NCBI RefSeq assembly: GCF_900496995.4
Contig: NC_044027.1
Location: forward strand, 7,898,743 to 7,962,742
Length of the DNA: 64,000 nt
Direction: 5' to 3'
Source: Aquila chrysaetos chrysaetos
Lineage: Eukaryota; Chordata; Aves; Accipitriformes; Accipitridae
Of this stretch, positions 1 to 29,765 are shown piece by piece. A program made the translations under genes and the position numbers. How positions within the stretch are numbered: position 1 is the first letter of the stretch; each line of letters starts with the position of its first letter. The notes beneath the pieces were generated by a model that saw only the letters and a list, made by a program, of their open reading frames with translations, was not told the origin of the DNA and did no database searches.

Positions 1-1321
1 TCACATTACCAAGCCCCAAAGCAGACATTTCCTGTTTGCCTCCCACACTGCTGACAGTACAGTAAACCTCTACACCCTTCCCTACACACACCGCAAGTTG
101 CTGATCCCACTCCTTCACCTTCAGCTCTACCTGCACAGCCAACCGTATCATCATCTCCCAGTCGCAGAAGGATGCTCGAAACCCAGCAGCCCTGTGTTTC
201 CTCAGGGTAGGATGGGAAAAGGGGCATTGACTGTGGTGTCTTGGGATGGGTAGGAATGAGGCACAAGAATACATGACAGCATTCACCACCATCTTACTTT
301 TTCTTGCTGACAAAGAATAAGAATAAATGGAAGGGTGAAACATCTTGTGCCCTATCCCCACATTTCCCTAGCTGTTAATAAGAGAGAAGCTGCCATACTG
401 TGTCCCTAAACACGTTCTTCCTGTGCTTCACCTGACCACCTGTAAAGCCTCTCTAGGTGACTATACCTCATCTCCTATCTGCAGGAAGGGTCATCTTGTT
501 CCTTTGGCTCACACTTTCCCACCCTGTCTCTCCAGCCTGACTCCCACCCTCGGTAAAGCTGCCTGCCCACTCCCTACCTGCAAGCAGACAAGAAGGTCAC
601 TTCCACACAGCTCTGCCGGAGACCCCTCTTCTCACATTCAGCCTTCCCACAGAAAGCAAAACTGTTCCCTTTACTCTCCTAGGGCAGAGGACAGGAGTCC
701 CCCTTCAAACCCTAAAATAGGGGTCAAAGGCACCAAGACCAAATCTTACCCCCTCCCCTCCACTCCCACCCAGAGAGCACAGTGTTGCCCCCCAGATGGC
801 CACTAGCAGAGGGCAGGATTCCCCTCAAATGCACACCATATCCCCCCGCCCCAGCTTTGTTCACAAAAAATAAGATATGACTTAGAGCACTCTCGACTAG
901 CCTGCACTCCACAAACCCCTACCAGATGGAGAGCTGCCACCCGAACACTTCTGAGAGCAGACCCCCAGCCCGGGGCCACCCCTCCCCAAAGCCCAGGGCA
1001 TCCCCATCGTCAAGGGCCCGCAGCTTCGGCCCCCTCCCCAGCTCGGAATGGGGGGGTCCCAAGCCAGATCTCCAGGCCAGGACACCCAACACACAATCCA
1101 GTTGCACCCAAGCCCAGAGACACCCCTCATCGTCCACTCCCTACAGCCCGGCCCTCCCCAGCCCAACAGCCCTCCCTTATTGCCAGGTGCCCCCTGCACC
1201 CAGCTCGGGGGTACCCGCCACCACCGTACAGCTCCCCACCCGCTCCAGGCCGGGTCCTACCCTCACGGCCCGGAGCCCCCCGCGGCCCCGGGTCCTCTCA
1301 CGGCCTGCAGCCCGCCCTCAC
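1..1321 (-). other. MAN1B1: MAN1B1 intron 1 (partial)
   Basis: This stretch follows the exon 1 donor on the minus strand. I looked for the next MAN1B1 exon, which should encode the basic juxtamembrane and transmembrane segment, and did not find it. The stretch is pyrimidine-rich on the plus strand and CpG-rich towards 1000-1321. Open frames here look like composition artefacts. Confidence 0.6.
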
Positions 1322-1830
1322 CCGCCAGCAGGAGCGCCGCCTCCAGGCCTTGCTGTTATTGTAGCCGCCGGCCCCCACCGCCTCCTCCGGGCTGAGGGTG
1401 ACGGAGATGAAGTCCCGTCGCGGCGGCGGCGAGGCGGCAGCAGCTGAGTACATGGCGGCGCCTCAGGGGCCGCAGCCCGCCCGCCCGCCACCCCGCGCGC
1501 CGGCCGCCATGATCCCGCTCCTCCCACCACAGAGCAGGACGCAGCAGCAGCTTCCGAGTGCCGCGCCAGCCCGAGAGCACTTCCGGGAATCTATGGTGCC
1601 CCTAGCAACAGCCGCGCCACGCCCTAGCAACGGGGACGCCAGGGCCGGCGCGGCGGCGAGGAGCGGCGGCGGGGCCGTGGGGGCTCGCCCTCCTCACCGC
1701 GGGCAGGGAGGCGGCAGCCACGGCCCTCCCCGCCTCACGCTGCGCTGGTGCCGCGGGGGCCCTGCGCTGCCCACCCGCAACACCCGCCGAGGCTGCCGCG
1801 GGGGGACGCAGCTCCCGGCGTGGGCTTGTT
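1200..1830 (-). promoter_or_regulatory. MAN1B1: CpG island / promoter region of MAN1B1
   Basis: A dense block of CG dinucleotides surrounds MAN1B1 exon 1 and about 350 bp upstream. No TATA box is visible. An ETS-type site (CCGGAAGTG read on the minus strand) lies at 1578-1586. Two copies of CCCTAGCAAC at 1600-1609 and 1622-1631 resemble RFX half-sites. An ATG upstream of the start at 1453 opens a 15-codon frame that closes 9 bases before it, so it could act as a short uORF if it is transcribed. The transcription start is not determined. Confidence 0.6.
1322..1453 (-). CDS. MAN1B1: MAN1B1 first coding exon (partial gene, continues left of window)
   Basis: MAN1B1 is the ER class I alpha-1,2-mannosidase that trims Man9GlcNAc2 glycans and helps target misfolded glycoproteins for degradation. 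On the minus strand, an ATG at 1453 opens exactly 44 codons ending in a GTGAGG donor at 1321 (phase 0). The translation begins [11 protein letters not shown] and carries [10 protein letters not shown] and [13 protein letters not shown], which closely match the cytosolic tail of human MAN1B1 ([22 protein letters not shown]). The exon encodes only the basic cytosolic N-terminus; the membrane anchor and catalytic domain are in exons outside the window. The human protein has about 36 residues before the equivalent Met, but here the reading frame upstream is closed by a TGA between an earlier ATG and this one. Orientation and neighbour (UAP1L1, same strand) fit human synteny. Confidence 0.88.
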
Positions 1831-1831
1831 C

Positions 1832-3840
1832 CGAGTCCGAGCAAGGCTGCCAGTCACCCTGGCCCAGGCACCTCCTTCGGCCAGAGGGGTGGTGGTGGCT
1901 GGGGCTGAATTTCTTTCCCTTTTTCCCCTTGCTGGCCCTCGCTTTAGCTACTTTCACCTTGCTAGTCCCCCTGCCTGGCAAGGACTTCAGCTGCCCAGGC
2001 GGGAAATGAGATGTAAGGAGAGGCTGGGGGTCCTCACTTTTCCTGTGTTGTGAGACTATAATATAGAGACCAGTCACAGAAATATTGGGGTGAAAGAAAC
2101 ATAAAGGGAAGTGTGAATGTGGAATGTACTCAGGTAAAAAAACTCAACGACAGTTAAGAGAAGGGCCTGTGCGCTCCCCTCAGTCGAGCTCAGGAAGGTG
2201 CAGCTCCCATCTAGCTTGGAGAACCATGCTCTGGTAAGGCCACAGCACCAGCCACACAGCAGAAGACACTGCACCCCGACAAGAGGAGGATGGACCACAG
2301 ACACCATTGCTCCTCCTGCCAGCCTGCCAGGAAGGCAAGCACAGCAAAGGAAAACCCCAAAAAACTGTTGACTCCCAGAGGACAGAGAAGAGCTGTCTGA
2401 TGTCATTATCACCTGCCAGTGAGAACCTGAGACACGCGTGACAGCCAGCATCCCTTGTCCTCTGCATCACACACACACCGTCCTGGGCAGACGACACAGG
2501 AACACGGGCCTGAGAGTAAGACAACTGAAATCTGTGAGAAGATGTGTGTGAGTAGGTGAAAAGCAACTTCAGCGGCTGTGTAAATAAACCCTTCCATAAG
2601 ATCTGGCACCAAATTTCAGTACTCAGCAGGATCCACTTGTCCCACACAATTCCTTCCCTCACCTGCTTCTCCACAGACCCCCAGCCCTTCGTCACTCTCT
2701 GTGCAAATGGTTCCCTGCATCTTCACTTGGGAGGAGGAGGGACGTTACCAGTGAGTGTAGAGGAACAGGGAAGAGTGCTGTTTAGTGATGTACACACTTA
2801 GAGCCACAACTTGGTGGTTTTGTAATAACCGTTACTTCTAGATCAGGTTCGTAGTCCAACAGGAAAAAGAAAGCATTGAAGCAGCTGCTTTAAGACTACT
2901 GCTTTAAGTACTGGCACTGAATTCACCTTCAGCTGTGCCTAACTATGCAGTTAATGTGCATCATTTGAGCCTTTACATTAGAATCCACCTCACACTAGAT
3001 TTCCAGATAAAACTGAAAATTTGGTGTCTTTTTGAGCATTTCATGATTAAAAAAAACTAAGCAAGCAAACAATTCTGGTAGATATGAACACTCTGCACAA
3101 ACAAGCAGAGGAACAATTTAACAGAAGCCTGAAGCATGCATTCATTTTTAGTATTTATTACTGATTCATGTAGCTTAAAAACACATTAAAAAACCCAGCA
3201 GCCTTCACACAGGTGCCAAGAGAAAAACATGGGGTGAAATAGGTAAGGAAGGAAGAATATCTACTTCTGACCTTTGCTGGGTTCAGCACTAAACCCCCAA
3301 AAGAGGACAATCTGTCATTTGTGAAAAATTACTAACCTCCCCTACTGATTGTTCTATAAATAGAGCCCTGTTTAAAAAGTGCCTGTCAACGGGAAACCAA
3401 GCAAAAGTTGCATCACAGTGAGTGCTCATTACCTACACAACAGCTGCAAAAAACCTGACTCGGATCCAGATCACTCAAATCTACTTTAAATAAAAGAAAA
3501 ACACACACCATCCACAATTAAACTCCCTCCCCTCAGTAAACTGAGTTGAAAAGCTTGAAAAAAAAAAAAAAATTAACAGGATTGCAGGCAAGAACAGAGT
3601 CTTCTGTTTTCTGATGAAAAAATACATCCCACAGTGTCAAACCCCTTCAGGAATTACCCTCTGCAGAGTCCCACATGCCCCTGTACATCTGAAGCATGGG
3701 CACTGCAGCCTCCAGCCATGCCATCTGTGATACTGTTGGCTCAGTGTCCTGCAGCTGTGGTGACAACACCCATGACATGTAGGGACAAAGACAAGTGTAT
3801 TTTCCTCATGGACAAGAAACACAGACAGACACATAGAAAT
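1832..3840. other. Intergenic region between MAN1B1 promoter and UAP1L1 3' end
   Basis: No convincing exon is visible on either strand. The stretch shifts from GC-rich near MAN1B1 to AT-rich beyond 2800, with an A15 run at 3558-3572. A plus-strand TTTATT at 3154-3159 (AATAAA on minus) is an additional distal candidate poly(A) signal for UAP1L1. Confidence 0.5.
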
Positions 3841-3852
3841 CACAGTAACATC

Positions 3853-3858
3853 TTTATT
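3853..3858 (-). terminator. UAP1L1: Candidate distal poly(A) signal of UAP1L1
   Basis: AATAAA on the minus strand, about 2.2 kb after the UAP1L1 stop. Position and orientation are suitable; use is unproven. Confidence 0.35.
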
Positions 3859-5749
3859 ATAAAAATGCTTAGGTGTCCAAAAGTTTCTGGAGTACTATGG
3901 GACCTCCCTTTGTTTCAGGTACTTTTTTCATTTCATAATGTGTACTAGAATTACTTTGTTACATACAGGACAGATTTAATTTTTTTTTTTTTTTAAAGTT
4001 CTCTCAAAATTCTTCCTATGTTCCAGTTTAAAATGTGATAAGTCATTAAAAAAGACCCAACAGACAAGGCATTCAACATTCTAATTCAGCTTCTTGAAAA
4101 CAACCTTTAAAAACCATGTCAGCAGCTCAGTGTACACATGATTAAAGCACATGGGAACTGAAATTTCAAAAGAGAAAGAACTTAAGAAAGAGCAAAAGAA
4201 ATATCCTTTCTTTATATAGCAGGGTGCAATTTAAAATGAGTGTGTGCCTGAATCAACAAGCAATACTCACAAAGATGCAACACAATTTGTTCCCAGATAT
4301 AAAACTTGACTGACAGGAATGGAATGACCCATAATACACTGTGCAAAAAAAAAAAAAACCCAAAAAACAAATAGACTGTAAAGGACAAATGCTTCATTTA
4401 TACTAGAAATGGGAATTACTGTCTGCCTATGCAAACTGAGGTAATCAGACCTGTCATTAGCTGGTTTGCACGTGCAAAATGCTCATTACTTACATGCATG
4501 CAGATACACTTCATACCTGAAAACTCTGCCATTGACATTTAGATGCTTTCTTTGGAAAACATGAGCCTACTTACAAACTGTATTTACTCTCAAAGCCATT
4601 TTTATACTTCCCCAACATTCTGAATACAGCTTCAAATCAGGAATTACAGAAAGCCACTTAAGTTATTTAAAAGATTTATGCTTAATAAAAATAGCATCAG
4701 CAGTAGAAGCAGATGCATGAAATAACATTCCAGACAAGGCATCTCCCTCACCACCTTCCTTAACACCTGATTTGGGGAAAATGTATAGAGTGCTCCTCAA
4801 GCAAAGGCTACCCAGCAGTGCACCTGAAGCATCCTCACAAAGGGTGAAACAACTTTGGTGTGTTCAGCGCAGGTTCTGCAGCAGGCAGGTGCCCGCCTGG
4901 CACGAGCTTGCTGGGGCAGTGTCCAAAGGCTGAACAGAAACAATCATTAATGGATCACGGCCACCCTGGGTTCCCTCAGCCAGGGCTGAGTTCACGTGCT
5001 ACGTGTTCTGGCAATTAGCATCCTTAATTAGCTGACACTTTACATTACATTTAGTAATATATTTAAAAGGAAGGCATCTAAAGAATTATTTCATAAGTGA
5101 AAGAGTGCTGGAAAACTACCTGGCCAGAAACTGTAGCAGCAGAGGCTGGTGTTGTACTGTGTAGTGTGATTAAGTCTTTTTTTAGTTTTGGTTAAGCATT
5201 AAATTCTACCATCAGGATTTGTTCCTCTTATTACTTTCAGATACTTTAAAGGAGTCCGCTTTGAGGGATATGGTATACATTAACCAGAAAAATGAAAAGT
5301 AAAATAAATGTCTGTTATAGACAGGAAGAGCAGAGTGTTGTTGTGAAAAAATTTCTCATCTTTTTAATTAAAAAAACCCAGGTCACTACAGCTGTAAAAA
5401 GCAATCAGTCTAAGCTGCATATTTACTTATGTTTTCTTGGAATGGCACCAGCGAGCCTAGATATGCAAACTAGTCTGTTCTGCTTTGGAGTCCAAACCTC
5501 AAGCAACACTTATGCACAGTGGCATCCCTACCTACAGCAGACTCCTCTGTATGATCCGGTTAGAGGATGCAGTTGCTGAATTGGATCTTCTAACCAGCAC
5601 AAGATTAGGGAAAAGATGATCAAACTGATTCTTCAGCTGTTCACACAATTTAAAAACAAAACCAAAAAACCCTCAACCAACCCCACCAGCACAAACAAGA
5701 TACCTAACAAGGCACTGAAGAGATTTAATCTTCTTGAATGCAAATCTGA

Positions 5750-5755
5750 TTTATT
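5750..5755 (-). terminator. UAP1L1: Candidate proximal poly(A) signal of UAP1L1
   Basis: AATAAA on the minus strand, about 330 nt after the stop codon. An ATTAAA variant lies close by at 5723-5728. Either could give a short 3' UTR. Confidence 0.4.
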
Positions 5756-6081
5756 AGACCCTGCCTGGCTCTTCTACATATTAGTATGCACAGCAAATAA
5801 GAAATATAAGATCTGTTTGGTACCTGGAAGGTATTAATCTTCATTCACATCCAAGTCTACAAAACAGACTGAGGTAAAAGGCACAGCCTTCATAGTTACC
5901 AAACAGAACTGGTGAGCATGCACATGTGTGTAAACGCAACTGCTGCAAGGATTTGGCATTGATCTGATACTGCAAAGCAATTTTTTTTATAACACTTCAT
6001 AGCTGACATTTTAATAATGTCAGTTCTTATAATGGATCTGACAGACAGATATGATTTGAGGGGGAAAGGCCTCCCTCCTCT

Positions 6082-23876
<17,795 letters not shown>

Positions 23877-24300
23877 GGCGCCGCACCGCCAGCCTCTGCC
23901 CGCCGGCGGGACCGGGCAGGGCGGGGCCGGCCCCGAGGGGCGGGGCCGGGCGGGGTCACGGCGGGGCCGCCCCCCGGAGCCGCTGCCCCGCCCCCCGCAG
24001 CTGGCGGCCCGCCGCCCGCTCGGCCCCGCGCTCTCACCCGGTGCGACGTGCGCCTCCCGCGTTCGGCTCCTTCCTCGGACCCGCAGGACCCCGCCGTCCT
24101 CCGCCACCGCGGGGGCCCTGCCCTGCGAGGCCGGCTGCCCTCGGCCGAATTCACAGCCCGCAGCCTCGTGCGGGCGCGGCAGGTGGCACCCGGCCAGGGC
24201 ATCTTTCTGCAGTGGGCCGCGCCGTTCGTTCGGCTGCTGAGGGGGTATCTGACGGGGCCCCCGGGGGCGTTGGCGCTGGGACCTCGGTACACGGGAGAGC

Positions 24301-27300
24301 CTTGCACCTCTCCTTGTGCCCGTGCTTGCAGATGTATGGAAGAGCTCTTGGGGTCACTTCAGCACAGCAGGCAGGTAGGTGGATCCCGCCCCGCACCAGC
24401 CGTGACGCCTGCTGCAGGGTCAGGCCCCCCGGCTCACAAGTCCCGCTTCCCATCAGAGACGCAGCACCGGCAGCAGTAAAGTGACTAGACACAAAAACCC
24501 GAAGCCCAAGGCTGGGCCAGTGACAAGGTGTCAGAAGGCACAAGGCGAGCCAGCCTCCTCTGCCACCCCCGCTGGGGGCACGGGCTGCCGAGAGTGGGGA
24601 CAGTGCAAAGTCCTGTGCTCCTGCTCTTGAGCCCCTGGTACATTCAGTCGACTCCTGCTGCTGGGCAGTCTGGCACTAACTCCCTGTCCCAGCCATTGGC
24701 CTGTCTCTGTGGCATCCTGCCCGCAGTCAGAGCCCAGCTGGGCAGAAGGAGATGAGAAGACAGACGGACAGACAGACAGCTGCTCAGACACAGCTACCTC
24801 CCTGCGTGTGACCAGAGTCAGGGGAGCTGGACCCCATCAGGATGTGACGGTCAGGTCAGGAAGAATCCCTGACGGTTGTCAAAGCTTCTGTTTCACACTC
24901 TGTTTCCTATTTTATGTGACTCCACACAGCTCCTCCTCAGGCAGAAGCTTGGGGTTTCAAAAACTTGCTCTGCTCCCACTTACACAAAATCTCTCCCTGC
25001 TGTAGTTGCATTCCCTGCCTGCCTGGTGTGTGAATGGGTGCAGGTCCTTCCACGCACATGATGCCTGCATAACCATCGACCCTTATTCATCAGAAAAGGC
25101 TGTGTCGGATCCAACTTGTAAATCCAGCCCTGCCTTTTCCTGTAGAACTCGGACAGCCCTTGCTGCCTTGCCTTGAAGGAACCCCAGCACATAGCCATGG
25201 GATCTTGTAGCTGTGGGATCTCGGTTCTCCTGGAAGAATCACAGCGAATCATGCTGCTGATGATGAATGTGCTTCCACCCCCCAAATCCAGCCATCCACC
25301 AGAACAGGTTTGTCCTGCTACACAGAGTCCCCCGAGCTGATTCCACAAGCCATCGCACCCATGTGGGTAGAAATTTTCTTCTGTAAAGCAATAAAAACAA
25401 TGGCAGGTTGGATCAGATATACCAGGCGGGACAACCTGAGAGAGCAGGAAGGAGGTACACTTGGGCCAAATGAAACACAAACACGCAGGTGGAACAGGAA
25501 ATTCAACATTAAAAAAGCTCCAGCACCCAAAAGCAGACAGACAGCAAACACTGCTCCATCAGGGCAAGATATGCTACCAGGAGAGAGGCAGAGCTGCTTA
25601 TTTTTAGGGCCCTGCTTCAGGCTTCAATAGATAAGTATCCACCAATATGTTTCCCAAACAAATGCGGTGTTACAGCCTTTCCCTGAATAAGATGAAAGGC
25701 TGGGTAGTTTATGGCCATGGCGTGACTGTTAGACGCTGCTCCTGTGATAGCTGGCTTCATCGGCCACAGCAGAGTGGAATTTATAATAGGACAGAGCAAT
25801 TGCTAGATGGATTCTAATCAGAGGCCTTGCAGCATCTATCACGTTTCCATTTAAGCCCCAGATGATTCCCTACATTTAAACTCGTTGTGCTGAGACCCTG
25901 TCAGTGGAGGGACCGGGGAGGGAAGACTGGACATGAGTGACTGCCATTTCCTACCAACACAAGTTCTTGCTCTGTGGACCCAGGCACGTCGCAGAGCGAA
26001 CAAACAAAACCACCACCCTGCTGAACAGCTTATTTTAGCTTCCTGCCTGCTGCCCTTCTCCCAGCCCTCGTGACAGCCGGCGAGCCGCCAGGCAGCCATC
26101 AGACTTCCTGGTTGCTCGCCCTCCGAAGGGAAAAAACAGTCTGGAGGAAAGAAAAGTAACTTTGTGGGAAGTGCCTGGCCCCCTCCAAAGGAAACAGAGC
26201 ATGTCCACAAGAGGCCCCATGAGCAGCAAGGTGGAAAACACAATGGCAACTCAGAGCTGGGAAGATCAAACAAGATAGTCCTCCCTAAAGGAAAATCTGC
26301 TGCTTCTCTCCAACCACACTCCCCTTGCCATTTTTAGCCTCTGCCCAGAGGTTTCCTGGAGACAGATGCATTTCTGGGTTGACACTTCAGTACCCCACTA
26401 GAAGTGATTCTCTGCACCCCCTCAGCTTTGGGGCTGAAAGAAGGGGTTAACACCAATTGCACTTAATGAATTGGACAGTGACGGGGAGCACCAGAACTTG
26501 GCATCTGGACTGTTGTTTGCACAGCTCCTGGTCTGGTTTTAACCAAGCCCCGACCAACCATTCCTGGGTATGGTCTGGTAACCTGCGCTGGCCAGGGACC
26601 AACCCACTTTGGATGCGGCACTGTTTTGGCCGGCAGTGCAATACATAGAGGTGGGCTGCGCTGTGCCGGCTGGTCTGCATGCCAGGCAGCAGCATGCAGG
26701 CACTGAGCCCACAGACACATGGCTGGTTCCCCACCAGACCTTGCTCTCCTCCAGGAGAACACAGCAGCAGAGGCTCACAGCATCTGCTTGAACACAGTCA
26801 TCAGGAAACAACCTCATAGCTGCAGTCACCATGTGTCTGTCCTCTGCAGAGTCAGGATTCACATGTGAACACCTACGTGCTGCTGAAGCCAGCATGGGGC
26901 TTAATCTACTGCCACAGTCACGCAGCATCACCTATAAATGGTCAGTGTCATGCAGGAAGGTGCCTCAGTCTGCACCACCAGCACCCTGTTCCCCCAGTGC
27001 CCTGCTGGGATTTTGGTGTGGCTACTGCAACCTCTCCTCCCAGGGGTGGCAACGCTGGTTGGTGGGACACACTGGCCTGCCACCAGACTTCCAGGGGACA
27101 TCAGACGCCCTTTGCCCTCCCCAGAAAGGAGCAGTGGTATGTTGGGTGCCACCACACCAGAGCCGTGAGTGTCACTGCCAGTGCCTGCGGGCCAGCAACG
27201 AGGGATGGGTTGGGCCAGGTTTGAATGGCAGCTGGTGCTTCCCAGTACCTTGGAGGAAGAACTGAATAACTATGTTGTTTATATTAAAAAAACAAAGATG

Positions 27301-29290
27301 GCTCTGTCAGTCAGAAGAGCCTGGGCTGGCCCCAAGATAAACTCTTCAAACAAAACCCCAAAAAGCCTTTTCCAAGAATTTTCAAAATCTCCCTAACCTC
27401 ATTCACCCAACCACGCTGGAGGATGAAAACTTTGGCCTGTCTCACGGCAGCCTCTTGTGGTCACTTTGGTATGGAAAGCGTAGTGACTGCACTGGGTGGT
27501 TGTGTCCCAGCTCCCTGTTGCCAGAGCAGAAAGCTCCACATGGAGGAGCGAGAGTATTTCAGCTGAACCATCAGACAGTCAAGTCCAGGAATTGTTTCTG
27601 GTATCTCCGGATTGCTTTCCTGGTGGGACAGACCTGCCGGGCAGGAAAATTGGACAAGAGACATTAAGGTCATTTTGAATTCCCCCTATTATTCCTGGCT
27701 GTTCCAGCAAGCCCAGAGATGTGGGAGGAACCTAGAGAAAAACTCATTTTCCTGCAGATTTAGGTAGACTTTGCTGAGCAAATCAGCCTATGTGCTGATG
27801 CTACCAGAGCTGAACAGTGTCACATTCACTGCCTTGTTTCTGGAGCAGAAAGGGGAGGGGTGATGCACCAGTTCCTTCTCCCTGTATCCTCCCTGTATCC
27901 TATGCAGGTGTGAACCTGTTCAGTCAAACATGGCTAAGGCAAGCAGATATCTCAAAACAGGTAGGACAAGTCTGCGAAATTTTTGAAAAGAAATGGTTTA
28001 AAGAAAAGCAGGCTGTGAACAGCCCAGCCATAGCACAGAGGAGACCAGCCATAGCAGGTCCTTAACAGAGGAAAGCCCAGTGAGGGTCTCCAGAGGCTGC
28101 TGTGATTTACCTGGCAGCCTGGGTCTGACAGGGCTGAGAAACTCCATGGAGGAGTGGCAAGAATGGGCTGAGAAGCCAGAAGTAGGACCAAGGTGCTGAA
28201 GACACCCGGAGTCTGGCTCGGACAGGGAAGCTGATGGCAAGGGGAGCACAGGAAGGGCCATGTGGATGGGAAGGCTTGAGGGCCAAGCATCTTCCACCCT
28301 CTCCCTTTGAAGTCAGCTCAGAGCTAAAGGAAATCACCCCTGGCACAGGGCACAGGGAGATGTCTGTGGCAGAGGGAGGTGTCCGTGGCACAGGCAGCCT
28401 CACGACCTGGGCACCCGGACAGTGGCTTATCACCCTTTCTGGCCATCACCCTTCTCCAGCACACTCGCTCCCTGACGCTTCTTCTCTCAGCATCGTGAGC
28501 ATCAAACCAGGATGGGGGCTCGGCTCTGGAGGTGCCAGCACATGGCTGCCCAGGATCCCTCAAGCGAGTCATGGTGACATGGGAATCGTGACACCAGGGT
28601 TTTGCAGTCTGCTGTGTTGCAATGCACCATCTGACAGAGTTTGCAGAGGAGAGCAGTGCCTTTCACGAGGGCTAACATGCTGTTGGATCTAACAGACACA
28701 GCAAATTTCAGTAGAGAGAAACCCATTCTCTTAACAATGCCAGTTCATAGTAAGTTTATAAGAGATATGATCCAAATCCTGTTTCTCTCACATTTGTCAG
28801 CACTGATATATTTTTTCCTCCTTTGTCCGTGCCCATGGTTCCTTTGGGCCCCTACCCCAGCTCCTGCTGCCTGCACTGGGATGCCCAGACTCAGTTCCCA
28901 CCATAAACACTCACTTCCCCCGTGGCACCAGGGAAGTCAAGCACACAGGACCTCTCTGTGCTGACGCAAAAGAGCCATACATCCCTCTCCTGGGAGGATG
29001 CTGCCTAGGTGAGAAGCTGGACTGACACTTCTTGGCTGCGTTTGCAAAGCTGGCAGTGAAAGCGAACACCACATTTGGGTTTGGGGTTTTTTTGTTGCTG
29101 TTCACTAATCACGTTTGCTCTGGAGTCTTTAGGGGTGTAAGGTCTTCAGGTATCTGCCTAAAAAGAGAGCTGCTTTCCTTTCTGCAAGTTTACAGTGTCT
29201 CCGAGGTGCAAAAATCCCGCTGTCTGAAGCTATTTATTACCACCGGTAGCAGAAGCACCCATTGCATTTGGGCGCAGGCAGTGGTGCCCT
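24301..29290. other. Intergenic region between UAP1L1 and SAPCD2
   Basis: About 5 kb separates the two head-to-head genes. I see no conserved exon, RNA gene or clear transposon. A short GACA-type run lies near 24758-24780. Confidence 0.55.
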
Positions 29291-29491
29291 AAGTTCTACC
29301 GGTAAAATAAGGAGATTTGCAGCTGCGGGAGCAGCGGGTACGTGTCTGCGCTGCGGGAAAGGAGGATTTGTGCCTGGTGAATGGACACCGGCCAGCGCGG
29401 CTCTTCCCGGGCGGGGGTCACCGAGCCGTTACCGAGGCTGGAGGGTCTCGGATGGCGGTGGGATGGAGGAGACACCTGCCTGACCCTGCCT

Positions 29492-29602
29492 CGCTCTCGG
29501 CCGGGGCGAGGGGTGGGGGGGGGGGAAGCGGCGGGTCCCGGTCCCTCCTCCGGAGGAGGGACCGGGATCCCCCGCTCCCACCCCCCGCCCCGGCCGAGAG
29601 CG
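29492..29602. repeat. Long imperfect inverted repeat in SAPCD2 promoter
   Basis: The outer arms are perfect over 17 bp: 29492-29508 (CGCTCTCGGCCGGGGCG) pairs with 29586-29602. The core is a perfect 32-bp palindrome at 29536-29567, with arms TCCCGGTCCCTCCTCC and its complement. Between them the arms pair imperfectly through GGGTGGG / CCCACCC segments, with an extra G run on the left. It lies 164-274 bp upstream of the SAPCD2 ATG and could form a cruciform, or an RNA hairpin if transcribed. Confidence 0.9.
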
Positions 29603-29676
29603 GGGCGGGCGCCGCGTGGAACTCAAACCGCCGTCCTCCCCCTCAGCCAGTAGCCAGAGCGACCGACCGCCACCAA

Positions 29677-29712
29677 CCAATGAGAGCGCGGGGCTTCCCA
29701 CCACCAACCAAT
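29677..29712 (+). promoter_or_regulatory. SAPCD2: Twin CCAAT boxes of SAPCD2 promoter
   Basis: CCAAT at 29677-29681 and 29708-29712 sit in a 31-bp direct repeat, ACCAACCAAT followed by an AGCGCGGGG motif. The spacing is close to three helical turns, an arrangement typical of NF-Y bound cell-cycle promoters. No clear CHR element is visible between them and the ATG. Confidence 0.6.
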
Positions 29713-29765
29713 AGGAGCGCGGGGGCCGCAGCAGAGAGTAACGCTCGGGAGCTGCGGCGGTGGTG

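Larger units (their letters stand above)
3841..6081 (-). other. UAP1L1: Probable UAP1L1 3' UTR (distal end uncertain)
   Basis: This AT-rich segment has no open coding structure and directly follows the UAP1L1 stop codon on the minus strand. It contains at least two AATAAA hexamers in the right orientation, at 5750-5755 and 3853-3858, so the UTR may be about 0.35 kb or about 2.2 kb long. A T15 run lies at 3980-3994 on the plus strand. The extent is inferred only from the signals. Confidence 0.4.

Noticed and set aside
1398-2009. 203-codon plus-strand frame starting near MAN1B1 exon 1
   Set aside because: It is antisense to MAN1B1 exon 1, where the minus-strand homology is clear. The remainder is CpG-island composition.
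3558-3572. A15 run as the poly(A) tail of a retrocopy
   Set aside because: No gene-like sequence or target duplication could be seen next to it.
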